DNA from: Lysobacter terrestris
GTDB taxonomy: Bacteria > Pseudomonadota > Gammaproteobacteria > Xanthomonadales > Xanthomonadaceae
Direction of reading: 5' to 3'
Length of the DNA: 64,000 bases
NCBI RefSeq assembly: GCF_014489475.1
Contig: NZ_CP060820.1
Span: 1,380,001 to 1,444,000, forward strand
In this document: piece by piece, positions 1 to 7,976 of the stretch
How the letters are laid out: every line of letters begins with the position of its first letter
Numbering within the stretch: position 1 is the first letter of the stretch
Translations under genes and position numbers: made by a program
The notes under the pieces: generated by a model
Database searches by the model: none
Told to the model about the DNA's origin: nothing
What the model saw: only the letters and a program-made list of their open reading frames with translations

Positions 1-802
1 CGAAGCTGAGCAGGTCGATCCAGCGCCACATCAGCGCATCGTCGATCTTCATGGTCTTGGTGACGATATCGATCGCCGGCTCGTTGATGCCGATGTAGTT
101 GCCCAACGACTTCGACATCTTGTTGACGCCGTCGAGGCCTTCCAGCAGCGGCATGGTCAGCACGATCTGCGGCGGCTGCCCGTAGTGCTCCTGCAGGCCG
201 CGGCCCATCAGCAGGTTGAACTTCTGGTCGGTGCCGCCGAGCTCGACGTCCGCCTTCAGCGCGACCGAGTCGTAGCCCTGCACCAGCGGATACAGGAATT
301 CGTGGATGGCGATCGATTGCTGCGCGGCATAGCGCTTGGCGAAGTCGTCGCGCTCTAGCATGCGCGCCACGGTGTGCTGCGCGGCCAGCTTGATCATGTC
401 CGCGGCCGACATCTGCCCGAACCATTCGCTGTTGAAACGCACCTCGGTGCGCTCGCGATCGAGCACCTTGAACACCTGCTCGGCATAGGTCTGCGCGTTG
501 GCGAGCACGTCCTCGCGGGTGAGCGGCTTGCGGGTGACGTTCTTGCCGGTCGGGTCACCGATCATTCCGGTGAAGTCGCCGATCAGGAAGATCACCTGGT
601 GGCCGAGGTCCTGGAACTGCCGCATCTTGTTGAGCAGCACCGTATGCCCCAGGTGCAGGTCGGGCGCGGTCGGGTCGAAGCCGGCCTTGATGCGCAGCGG
701 GCGCCCGAGCTTGAGGCGGGCCTCGAGCTCCTCGCGCTTGAGGATTTCTTCGGCGCCACGGGCGATCTGCTCGAGGGCGGCGGCGGTAGGGGTGTCTGCC
801 AC
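1..802 (-). CDS. tyrS: Tyrosyl-tRNA synthetase, C-terminus beyond window
   Basis: Charges tRNA(Tyr) with tyrosine in the cytoplasm (class I synthetase). The readable N-terminal 267 residues carry the ATP-binding HLGH signature at about residues 50-53, the tyrosine-site stretch [16 protein letters not shown] at about 175-190, and KMSKS at about 228-232. The frame runs off the left window edge, so the anticodon-binding and S4-like C-terminal parts are not seen. The start is read as GTG at 802 (protein begins [13 protein letters not shown]); an ATG-started ORF on this strand is in the wrong frame and does not resemble TyrS. It is divergent from the M23 peptidase gene. Confidence 0.95.
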   Translation of the reverse strand, partial: MADTPTAAALEQIARGAEEILKREELEARLKLGRPLRIKAGFDPTAPDLHLGHTVLLNKMRQFQDLGHQVIFLIGDFTGMIGDPTGKNVTRKPLTREDVLANAQTYAEQVFKVLDRERTEVRFNSEWFGQMSAADMIKLAAQHTVARMLERDDFAKRYAAQQSIAIHEFLYPLVQGYDSVALKADVELGGTDQKFNLLMGRGLQEHYGQPPQIVLTMPLLEGLDGVNKMSKSLGNYIGINEPAIDIVTKTMKIDDALMWRWIDLLSF

Positions 803-868
803 GGGTGGTTTCCGATGAGTGGCGCCTGCCTGAATGCGATGGCCGGCGTGAAATTCGTTAGGGTCAAG

Positions 869-883
869 TTAACACGGTGTTAA
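869..883. promoter_or_regulatory. Perfect palindrome between divergent tyrS and M23 gene
   Basis: TTAACACGGTGTTAA is a 7-base inverted repeat around one central base, placed in the 250-base gap between divergently transcribed genes and noticeably more AT-rich than its surroundings. A TTGACC box directly beside it on the minus strand could be the -35 element of tyrS. Its placement suits a dimeric repressor or activator site, but no regulator can be named from sequence alone. Confidence 0.4.
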
Positions 884-1052
884 ACCGGGTTCCACGTCAA
901 AATTCCTTTGTCCTTCAATGATTTGACGCGGACTGCTCACGTGTCTATGGTACCGCCGTCGCGCACTCGTCACATACGCGCGACACGGCGTTCGGAACCA
1001 CGGAGTGGCAGCCGGAAATTTCGAAGCGATTGCAGTTAGGGGGATGGTAACC

Positions 1053-2507
1053 ATGGGCAAATCCGGACTGGGCGCGCAGCGGCGCGAACGACTCAAGGCC
1101 TTGCGCGAAGCCGCATTGCATCGGCCGGTCCTGGCCCGCCATCTCTCCGATGGATTCAACGGTCGCTGGTCGCGTCGCCAATGGGCGCAGGCCAGCCTGA
1201 TGGCGACCATGGTCATGCTGGTCGCCGCGATCGTTCCCGGTTTCAGCCCGACCCAGTCCACCCCGGCGCCCACGCCGCGCCTGTCGATGGCCCTGCCGTT
1301 GCCGTCGCTGCCGCTGGCGCGTCGCCACGGCCAGGCCGGTGACAGCTGGCAGCTGGTCCGGGTCGAACGCGGGCAGACCCTCGCCTCGCTGTTCAAGCAG
1401 CTCGGCCTGTCGCCGAACACATTGCACCGGGTGATGCAGCAGCCCGGCGCCCGCGAATCCCTCACCCGGCTCCGGCCGGGCACCGAACTGGCCTTCGACA
1501 TGCCGGTCGGCGAAGGCGGCACGGGCGGCGAACTGCGCGGCCTGCGCTTCGACCGCGACACCAACCATCGCGTCGAGATGAGCCTGGACGGCGACCGGAT
1601 CCAGCAGAAGCTGATCGAACGGCCGACCGACACCCGCACCGTGGTGCTCAGCGGCAAGGTCGGGCGTTCGCTGTTCCGTTCGGCGCGCAAGGTCGGCCTG
1701 ACCGCGGCCAACATCAACACGCTGACCGACGACATCTTCAAGTACGACATCGACTTCAACGACGACGTCGCCGCGAGCGACCGTTTCAGCGTCGTGGTCG
1801 AGCAGACCTGGCGCGAAGGCGAACTGATCAGCACCGGCCCGGTGCTCGCCGCGACCTTCACCACCGGCAAGACGCTGCACACCGGCTTCCGCTTCCTGCG
1901 CGAGGGCAAGGCCGAGTACTTCACCGGCGACGGTCGCCCGCTGAAGAAGAGCTTCATCCGCATGCCGATCCCGTACGCACGCCTCACCTCCGGCTTCGGC
2001 GCGCGCCGCCACCCGGTGCTGGGCCGCATGCGCATGCACAAGGGCGTGGATTACGCCGCGGGCACGGGCACGCCGATCATGGCCGCCGGCGACGCGCGCG
2101 TCGTCTCCGCCGGCTGGCAGGGCGGTTACGGCAACGCGGTGGTGCTCGACCACGGCCGCGGCTACACCACGCTGTACGGGCACATGTCGCGCATCGGCAA
2201 GATCAAGCGCGGCCAGCGCATCGCGCAGGGCACGGTGATCGGCTACGTCGGCAGCACCGGCATGTCCACCGGCCCGCACCTGCACTACGAATTCCGCATC
2301 AACGGCGTGCACCGCAACCCGCTCTCGATCACGATGCCGCCGCCGGAGCCGCTGCGCGGCCCGGCACTGGCGCAGTTCCGCCAGCAGACGGCGGTCGCGC
2401 TGACGCGCATCCAGAAGGTCGAGAACATCATTTACGCCGATGCCGGCCCCGCGCCGAAGCAGGTGGCAAGCATCGCCGCGGCGAAGAAGAACGGCCGCAA
2501 GGGCTGA
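1053..2507 (+). CDS. M23 family murein DD-endopeptidase, MepM-like
   Basis: Membrane-anchored peptidoglycan hydrolase of the MepM/YebA type, expected to cut cross-links in the periplasm during wall growth. At 484 residues it has a basic N-terminus, one hydrophobic segment (about 45-62), a LysM/OapA-like region (SWQLVRVERGQTLASLFKQL) and a C-terminal M23 domain with the zinc ligands in HKGVD (His about 329) and GPHLHYEF (His about 409 and 411). ATG 1053 was chosen because AGGGGG sits nine bases before it; ATG 1044 and GTG 1005 are in frame upstream. anmK follows 71 bases downstream, which fits a murein turnover grouping. Confidence 0.9.
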   Translation: MGKSGLGAQRRERLKALREAALHRPVLARHLSDGFNGRWSRRQWAQASLMATMVMLVAAIVPGFSPTQSTPAPTPRLSMALPLPSLPLARRHGQAGDSWQLVRVERGQTLASLFKQLGLSPNTLHRVMQQPGARESLTRLRPGTELAFDMPVGEGGTGGELRGLRFDRDTNHRVEMSLDGDRIQQKLIERPTDTRTVVLSGKVGRSLFRSARKVGLTAANINTLTDDIFKYDIDFNDDVAASDRFSVVVEQTWREGELISTGPVLAATFTTGKTLHTGFRFLREGKAEYFTGDGRPLKKSFIRMPIPYARLTSGFGARRHPVLGRMRMHKGVDYAAGTGTPIMAAGDARVVSAGWQGGYGNAVVLDHGRGYTTLYGHMSRIGKIKRGQRIAQGTVIGYVGSTGMSTGPHLHYEFRINGVHRNPLSITMPPPEPLRGPALAQFRQQTAVALTRIQKVENIIYADAGPAPKQVASIAAAKKNGRKG

Positions 2508-2522
2508 GCTTCATTGACACGC

Positions 2523-2542
2523 TGCCCGGCGACGGCCGGGCA
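2523..2542. terminator. Hairpin after the M23 gene
   Basis: TGCCCGGC and GCCGGGCA form a perfect 8-base stem around a GACG loop just downstream of the M23 stop codon. There is no following T tract, so it may be a weak terminator or an mRNA-stabilising stem before anmK. Confidence 0.4.
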
Positions 2543-2578
2543 CTATCCAAGCGCGACGACTGACGCTTTACTGCGCGG

Positions 2579-3727
2579 ATGACGCAGACCGCTTCCGCAT
2601 CGCAGCTCTTCCTTGGCCTGATCTCCGGCACCAGCGCCGATGGCATCGATGCCGCGCTGGTGCGCTTCGCCGACGACGCCACCGGCACGCATTGCGAGCT
2701 CGTGCACGGCCGCACCTATGCCTGGCCCGAGGCGCTGCGTTCGCGCCTGATCGCGTTGGGCCAGGGCGCATCGATCGAGTCCATCGACGAATTCGCCACG
2801 CTCGACGTGCGCCTGGGCGAACACTTCGCCGACGCCGCATTGCGTTTGGCCGCCGAAGCCGGCGTCCTGCCCGCGCAGGTGCACGCGCTCGGCTCGCACG
2901 GGCAGACGGTGCGCCATCGGCCCAGCGGCGCGGCCTTCGATGGCATCCATCCTTTCACCCTGCAGCTGGGCGACGCGCACGTGATCGCCGAGCGCACCGG
3001 CATCACCACCGTCGCCGACTTCCGCCGCCGCGATGTCGCCGCCGGCGGGCATGGCGCGCCGTTGCTGCCGGCGCTGCACAACGCATTGCTGCATTCGCCG
3101 CACGAGGATCGCGCGGTGCTCAACCTGGGCGGGATCGCCAACTTCACCCTGTTGCCGCGCGTGGGCGATGTGCGCGGCTTCGACACCGGCCCGGCCAACG
3201 CGTTGCTGGATGCCTGGTGCGCGCGCCACACCGGGCAGGCGTTCGATGCGGGTGGCGCATTTGCCGCCCAGGGCGCCTGCGATGACGCATTGCTGCGCCG
3301 CCTGCTCGACGAGCCGTGGTTCGCGTTGCCGCCGCCGAAGAGCACGGGGCGCGAGGTGTTCCACCTCGACTGGGTGCAGGCGCGCCTGGTCGGTGGCGAA
3401 TCGCCGGCCGACGTGCAGGCGACGCTGCTCGAACTCACCGCCGCCAGCGTCGCCGACGCCCTGCGCGCGCACCAGCCAACGACAGAACGCGTGCTGGTGT
3501 GCGGCGGCGGCGTGCACAACCCGCGCCTGCTGCAACGGATCGCGGCGCACCTGCCCGGCATGCAGGTCGAATCCACCGCGGTGCACGGCGTCGATCCCGA
3601 TTTCGTCGAAGCGATGGGCTTCGCCTGGCTGGCGCGGCAGGCGCTCGCGGGCCTGCCCGGCAACCTGCCCAGCGTCAGCGGCGCGCGCGGCCCGCGCGTG
3701 CTGGGGGTGATGCACCCGCGCGCCTAG
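2579..3727 (+). CDS. anmK: Anhydro-N-acetylmuramic acid kinase
   Basis: Phosphorylates and opens 1,6-anhydro-MurNAc to MurNAc-6-phosphate, an early cytoplasmic step in reuse of murein sugars. The 382-residue protein has the ASKHA-type phosphate loop [16 protein letters not shown] near the N-terminus, [18 protein letters not shown] and [12 protein letters not shown], all typical of AnmK, and is close to the family's usual length. ATG 2579 is the first start in frame. The upstream M23 endopeptidase and the AmpG permease gene at 4218 complete a local set for cutting, importing and recycling cell-wall fragments. Confidence 0.95.
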   Translation: MTQTASASQLFLGLISGTSADGIDAALVRFADDATGTHCELVHGRTYAWPEALRSRLIALGQGASIESIDEFATLDVRLGEHFADAALRLAAEAGVLPAQVHALGSHGQTVRHRPSGAAFDGIHPFTLQLGDAHVIAERTGITTVADFRRRDVAAGGHGAPLLPALHNALLHSPHEDRAVLNLGGIANFTLLPRVGDVRGFDTGPANALLDAWCARHTGQAFDAGGAFAAQGACDDALLRRLLDEPWFALPPPKSTGREVFHLDWVQARLVGGESPADVQATLLELTAASVADALRAHQPTTERVLVCGGGVHNPRLLQRIAAHLPGMQVESTAVHGVDPDFVEAMGFAWLARQALAGLPGNLPSVSGARGPRVLGVMHPRA

Positions 3728-3783
3728 CCGGCCCGATCGGCGCGGGTGATCGCGTCATGCGCGGTTGATTGCGCGCGCTCGGC

Positions 3784-4113
3784 TTACGCGCGGTCCTTGC
3801 GCTCGTTGAACTCGGCGATCGCGAAGCTCATGTCGACGCCGGGCGCGTCCGCTTCGCCGGAAGGGCGTTCGACGCGGCCGATCAGCGAGAAGCCGGGATC
3901 GTTCGGCACGTCTTCCAGTGCCGCGATCGCGGCGCGCAGCGCATCGCTGTCGGTGTCGCTGAAGCGGACATTCATGTCGGCCTCGACCGCGTACAGGCCC
4001 TGCTCCAGCAGGTGCTGCAGCGTGCGCGGCAAGTCCCAGCGGCGCGCATCGGCGATGCGGCGGATGCGGTCCGCCAGCACGGGGTCGATGTCTCGCAGGA
4101 CGATTTCGGTCAT
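3784..4113 (-). CDS. Small RHH-like conserved hypothetical protein
   Basis: A 109-residue acidic protein. Residues 1-45 (TEIVLRDIDPVLADRIRRIA followed by a helix containing LPRTLQHLLEQGL) have the strand-helix-helix pattern of ribbon-helix-helix proteins such as FitA-type antitoxins. The C-terminal half is acidic and unrecognised. No toxin-like partner adjoins it: anmK lies convergently on one side and ampG ends on the other. A DNA-binding role is only a guess. ATG 4113 is used; the ribosome-binding site is weak. Confidence 0.65.
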   Translation of the reverse strand: MTEIVLRDIDPVLADRIRRIADARRWDLPRTLQHLLEQGLYAVEADMNVRFSDTDSDALRAAIAALEDVPNDPGFSLIGRVERPSGEADAPGVDMSFAIAEFNERKDRA

Positions 4114-4217
4114 GGCTGCGTCATGCCGGGGGATGCCCGAATACTACTTTGAACCGGCCCCGGGTACAGCGCCGCGCGGCGGCCGCAAGCGCACCGGTTC
4201 ACGCTTCCGCGAATCCG

Positions 4218-5600
4218 TCACGCCGGCGCCCGCGCCACCACCGTCTCGGGCGGGCGGCGCGCCAGCAGCACGCACAGCAGCACGGCCGGGATGCCGACCA
4301 CCGCGGTCGCGGTGAAGAACAGCGAATACGCCTCCAGCAGGGTGCGACCGACCTCGAGCTGCTCCACCGCCCAGCCCGACATGCCCTTGAGCACCTTGCC
4401 CAGCAGTGCGTAGAAGGAACTGAGCAGCGCGTATTGGGTCGCCGTGTAGCCGATGTTGGTCAGGCTCGACATGTAGCCCACCAGCGCGACGCCTGAGAAG
4501 CCGTTGCAGAAGTTGTCGATGACCATCGCGGCGGTGAACACGCCGGCGTCGGCGCCGTGCAGCGCGAGGTAGGCGAACGCAAGATTCGACGCCGGCCCCA
4601 GCACGGCGCCGGCCAGCAGCGTGCCCTTGAAGCCGAAGCGCACCGCGCACAGGCCGGCCGCGGCGATGCCGGCGATCGTGGCGACCAGGCCGAACGAACC
4701 GCGCACCGCGCCCACGGTTTCCTTGGCGATGCCGAGGTCGGCGTAGAACGGGTTGGCCATCGGCCCGAGCAGGAAATCCGGCAGGCGGTACAGGCTGATC
4801 GCCGCCAGCATCAGCAAGGCCCACTGGCCGTGCTGGCGGAAGAACGCCACGAACGGCCCGATCACCGCATCGAACAGGCCCTTCGCCGTGAACAACGCCG
4901 GATGCGGCGCGGCCGCGCTCTGCACGCTGGCCGCCGGCTCGCGCGCGAACAGCGTCGCCACCACGCCGACACCGAGCAGCAGCGCCATGATCTCGTACGA
5001 CAACGACCAGCCGATCCCGGCAGCGAGGATCAGGATCAGCGAATCGGTGACCAGCAACGCCGCGCGGTAGCCGAGCGTCGAGGTCGACGTCAGCAGGCCC
5101 TGCTGTTCGTTGCTGTCGGCGCTCTCGATGCGCCAGGCATCGATGACGATGTCCTGCGTCGCCGAGGCGAACGCCACCACCAGCGCCAACGCGCCGAACA
5201 CCAGCAACTGGTCGAGCACGACGCCGGCCAGCACCAGCTGCCCCTGCTGCGGCTGGACCAGGGCCATGCCTACCAGCGCGGTGGCGGCGACCAGCTGCGC
5301 CAACAGCATCCAGCCACGCCGGCGGCCGAGCCAGCGCCCCAGCAGCGGCGCATCCAGCTTGTCCACCAGCGGTGCCCACAGGAACTTCAGCGAATACGCC
5401 AGCCCCACCCACGACAGGAAGCCGATCGTCGACAGCTCGATGGCGTTCTCGCGCATCCAGAAGCCGAGCGTGTTGCCGACCAGGTAGATGGGGATGCCGG
5501 AGCTGAAGCCCAGCAACAACATCACCAGCACCTTGGGCTGGCGCAGGTTGCGCAGCACGCGCTGCCAGCCGGAACGCTCGCGCGCGGCGTCAGAGGTCAT
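4218..5600 (-). CDS. ampG: AmpG-type muropeptide permease (MFS)
   Basis: Inner-membrane major facilitator importing anhydro-muropeptides (GlcNAc-anhMurNAc peptides) for recycling. About 460 residues with a dozen hydrophobic segments; the N-terminal region with LLLGFSSGIPIYLVGNTLGFW and LGRWLGRRRGW is characteristic of AmpG. I place the start at ATG 5600 (protein begins MTSDAARERSG), which overlaps the end of the exonuclease gene by 11 bases, implying translational coupling; an ATG at 5627 is in frame. With M23 and AnmK nearby, a murein-recycling role is well supported. In many bacteria AmpG also affects beta-lactamase induction, but no ampC/ampR is visible here. Confidence 0.9.
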   Translation of the reverse strand: MTSDAARERSGWQRVLRNLRQPKVLVMLLLGFSSGIPIYLVGNTLGFWMRENAIELSTIGFLSWVGLAYSLKFLWAPLVDKLDAPLLGRWLGRRRGWMLLAQLVAATALVGMALVQPQQGQLVLAGVVLDQLLVFGALALVVAFASATQDIVIDAWRIESADSNEQQGLLTSTSTLGYRAALLVTDSLILILAAGIGWSLSYEIMALLLGVGVVATLFAREPAASVQSAAAPHPALFTAKGLFDAVIGPFVAFFRQHGQWALLMLAAISLYRLPDFLLGPMANPFYADLGIAKETVGAVRGSFGLVATIAGIAAAGLCAVRFGFKGTLLAGAVLGPASNLAFAYLALHGADAGVFTAAMVIDNFCNGFSGVALVGYMSSLTNIGYTATQYALLSSFYALLGKVLKGMSGWAVEQLEVGRTLLEAYSLFFTATAVVGIPAVLLCVLLARRPPETVVARAPA

Positions 5601-6369
5601 GGGCGTAATCCACGGCGAACGGGGCATGGTCGGAGAAGCGCGGCGCAGCGGCGATCGCGCACGCGCGCAGTCGATCGCGCAGCGACGGGGTGGCGAACTG
5701 GTAGTCGATGCGCCAACCGACGTTGTTGGCGCGCGCGGCGCCGCGGTTGCTCCACCAGGTGTAGTCCTGGCCGTCCGCGTGCAGGTGGCGGTAGGCGTCG
5801 ACCCAGCCGCTGCCCTCCGCGCACAGGTCGTTGAGCCAGTCGCGCTCGGCGGGCAGGCAGCCGGAGTTCTTCTGGTTCGAAGTCCAGTTCTTGATGTCGA
5901 GGCGGCTGCGCACGATGTTCCAGTCGCCGCACAGCACGTAGTCGCGGCCCGAGGCCAGCCACTGCTGCAGGATCGGGCCGAGCCAGCGCATCACCTCGAA
6001 CTTGAAATCCTGGCGCAGCTCGCCCGACGAGCCGGAGGGAATGTAGAAGGACACCACACTGAGGTTGCCGTAGCGCGCCTCGATGTAGCGGCCCTCGTCG
6101 TCGAAGGCGGACCAGCCCATCGCCGTGCGCACCTCGTCGGGTTCGCGGCGGGAATAGATCGCCACGCCGCTGTAGCCCTTCTTGGTGCTCGCATCCTTGA
6201 AGTAGCTGCGGTAGCCGTCGGGGCGGAACGCCGGGTCGGCCAGCTGGTGCTCCTGCGCCTTGGTCTCCTGCAGGCACAGCACGTCGGCGTCCTGCGTCGC
6301 GAACCAGTCGAAGAAACCCTTGGTGGCGGCCGAGCGCAGGCCGTTGGCGTTGAAGCTGATGATTCTCAC
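5590..6369 (-). CDS. Exonuclease III / Crc-family protein with intact active site
   Basis: A 259-residue endonuclease/exonuclease/phosphatase-fold protein starting MRIISFNANGLRSAA. It retains the metal-dependent nuclease residues: LQETK (Glu), CGDWN (Asp-Asn), GWRIDY and SDHAPF (Asp-His), so AP-endonuclease/3'-5' exonuclease activity in base-excision repair is expected. Location beside divergent pyrE is that of Pseudomonas crc, and similarity to Crc extends through the protein, but Crc as I recall it has changed these catalytic motifs (LQDT, CGSL, SQHAP). It could be called xth or a catalytically competent Crc orthologue. It overlaps ampG downstream. Confidence 0.88.
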   Translation of the reverse strand: MRIISFNANGLRSAATKGFFDWFATQDADVLCLQETKAQEHQLADPAFRPDGYRSYFKDASTKKGYSGVAIYSRREPDEVRTAMGWSAFDDEGRYIEARYGNLSVVSFYIPSGSSGELRQDFKFEVMRWLGPILQQWLASGRDYVLCGDWNIVRSRLDIKNWTSNQKNSGCLPAERDWLNDLCAEGSGWVDAYRHLHADGQDYTWWSNRGAARANNVGWRIDYQFATPSLRDRLRACAIAAAPRFSDHAPFAVDYAHDL

Positions 6370-6502
6370 GGAGCGGGGACTGGGCGAAGCCGGGGAAGGC
6401 GCAGCCTAACGCAGGCTGGCGCGGATTGACTGCAACGGCGCAGCGCGCGCATCGCGCGTGCTTCACAATTCGCAGCAGCGTCCAGTCCCAAGATCCCAGC
6501 CC

Positions 6503-7165
6503 ATGTCCGACCACCGCTCCCGCTTCCTCCAGCTCGCCCTGCGCGCCGATGCCCTGCGCTTCGGCGAATTCACCCTCAAGTCGGGGCGGCAGAGCCCGTA
6601 CTTCTTCAACGCCGGCCTGTTCAATTCCGGCGCACTGCTTGGCGAGCTGGCGAGCTGCTACGCGGATGCGATCGCCGCGCACGGCGTCGGCTTCGACCTG
6701 CTGTTCGGCCCGGCCTACAAGGGCATCCCGCTTGCCACCGCGGTGGCCTGCGAATTCGCGCGCCGCGGCCGCGACCTGCCCGTCGCCTTCAACCGCAAGG
6801 AAGCCAAGGCGCACGGCGAAGGCGGCAGCCTGATCGGGGCACCGCTGGGCGGGCGCCGCGTGCTGATCGTCGACGACGTGATCACCGCCGGTACCGCGAT
6901 CCGCGAAGCGCTGGCCATCATCCGCAACGCGGGCGGCATCGCCGCCGGCATCGTGATCGCACTGGATCGCCAGGAAGCCGTTGACCCCAGCGTATCGCGA
7001 CGCTCCGCGGCACAAACTGTCGCGGACGAACACGGGCTCCCGGTCATCGCGGTCGCCAGCCTGTCCGACCTGCTGGAGTTCGCCGGCAGCCAGGCGGAGC
7101 TGGTCGCGCAGCGCGAACGGTTGCTGGCGTACCGTGCCGCGTATGGGAGCGACGCCGCGGCATGA
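6503..7165 (+). CDS. pyrE: Orotate phosphoribosyltransferase
   Basis: Converts orotate and PRPP to orotidine-5'-phosphate in pyrimidine synthesis. The 220-residue protein shows FNAGLFNSG, FGPAYKGIPLA, FNRKEAKAHGEGG and the PRPP-binding loop VLIVDDVITAGTAIREA, as in E. coli PyrE. Start ATG 6503 (MSDHRSRF) is preferred over an in-frame ATG at 6458 because it matches the family's N-terminus and usual length near 213. Divergent from the exonuclease III gene, an arrangement shared with pseudomonads. Confidence 0.96.
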   Translation: MSDHRSRFLQLALRADALRFGEFTLKSGRQSPYFFNAGLFNSGALLGELASCYADAIAAHGVGFDLLFGPAYKGIPLATAVACEFARRGRDLPVAFNRKEAKAHGEGGSLIGAPLGGRRVLIVDDVITAGTAIREALAIIRNAGGIAAGIVIALDRQEAVDPSVSRRSAAQTVADEHGLPVIAVASLSDLLEFAGSQAELVAQRERLLAYRAAYGSDAAA

Positions 7166-7223
7166 GCCGTCCGGGCCAGCTGGCGCGATCCTTGCTTGTC
7201 CCTTGGGCATACGGACCCTCGGC

Positions 7224-7898
7224 ATGACCTCCATGAGCAAGTTGTACGCCCCGCTGGCCCTGGCCCTGAGCGCCGCCCTGCTGGCCGCCCCGGCCGCCGC
7301 GCAGACCGCGGGCAAGGGCGCGAAGAAGCTGTACTGCTGGAACGAGAACGGCCGCAAGGTCTGCGGCGACGCGCTGCCGGCCTCCGCGGCCGATGCCGCG
7401 CGCACCGAATTCAGCGCGAAGAGCGGCCTGGCCACCGGCCAGGTCGACCGCGCACTGACGCCGGGCGAGCGTGCCGCCGCCGCGGCCCAGGCCAAGCTCG
7501 ACGAGCAGGCGCAGTTCCGCGAGGCCGCGCTGCGCATGCGCGAGCGCGCGATGGCCGAGTCGTACGCGACCGAAGCCGACCTGCGCCGCGCCTTCAACGA
7601 GCGCATCGCCCTGCTCGACGACACCATCAAGGCCGCCCAGCTCAGCATCGGCGGCCTGCGCCAGAGCCTGATCAGCCTGCTGCGCCAGGCCGGCGAAGCC
7701 GAGCTGTCGGGCCGCCCGGTCCCGGCCAACCTCACCGGTACCATCCAGACCCAGCACGCCGAACTGCTGCGCCAGCAGGGCCTGCTGGTGAACCACCGCC
7801 AGGACCGCGCCGAGATCGATACCGAACTCGCCCACGCGCTGCAGACCTACCGCACGCTGAAGACACCCGGCGCGGCCGCCGAGGGCGGCGGGGCGTAA
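7224..7898 (+). CDS. Secreted coiled-coil protein with DUF4124-like N-terminus
   Basis: About 224 residues. A signal peptide (KLYAPLALALSAALLAAPAAA) is followed by KKLYCWNENGRKVCGD, which resembles the short DUF4124 motif (Y/W plus a Gly-containing turn) but with two cysteines. The rest is Ala/Arg/Glu-rich helix, probably coiled coil. It is expected to be periplasmic; function unknown. ATG 7224 or ATG 7233 could start it; neither has a strong Shine-Dalgarno sequence. A strong two-way terminator follows. Confidence 0.75.
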   Translation: MTSMSKLYAPLALALSAALLAAPAAAQTAGKGAKKLYCWNENGRKVCGDALPASAADAARTEFSAKSGLATGQVDRALTPGERAAAAAQAKLDEQAQFREAALRMRERAMAESYATEADLRRAFNERIALLDDTIKAAQLSIGGLRQSLISLLRQAGEAELSGRPVPANLTGTIQTQHAELLRQQGLLVNHRQDRAEIDTELAHALQTYRTLKTPGAAAEGGGA

Positions 7899-7924
7899 GC
7901 GGCGAGGTCGGTCGGAACGCCAGT

Positions 7925-7954
7925 AAAAAAGCCGGTCATTCGACCGGCTTTTTT
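7925..7954. terminator. Bidirectional intrinsic terminator
   Basis: A6-GCCGGTC, loop ATTC, GACCGGC-T6: a perfect stem with an A run on one side and a T run on the other, so it can stop transcription from both the secreted-protein gene (+) and the convergent phosphohexomutase gene (-). Confidence 0.92.
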
Positions 7955-7976
7955 GTGCCTCGCCGAGCGCGGCGCG

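Noticed and set aside
3784-4113. Toxin-antitoxin module around the RHH-like protein
   Set aside because: No PIN, RelE or other toxin-like gene adjoins; neighbours are anmK and ampG, so a lone RHH-like fold is not enough.
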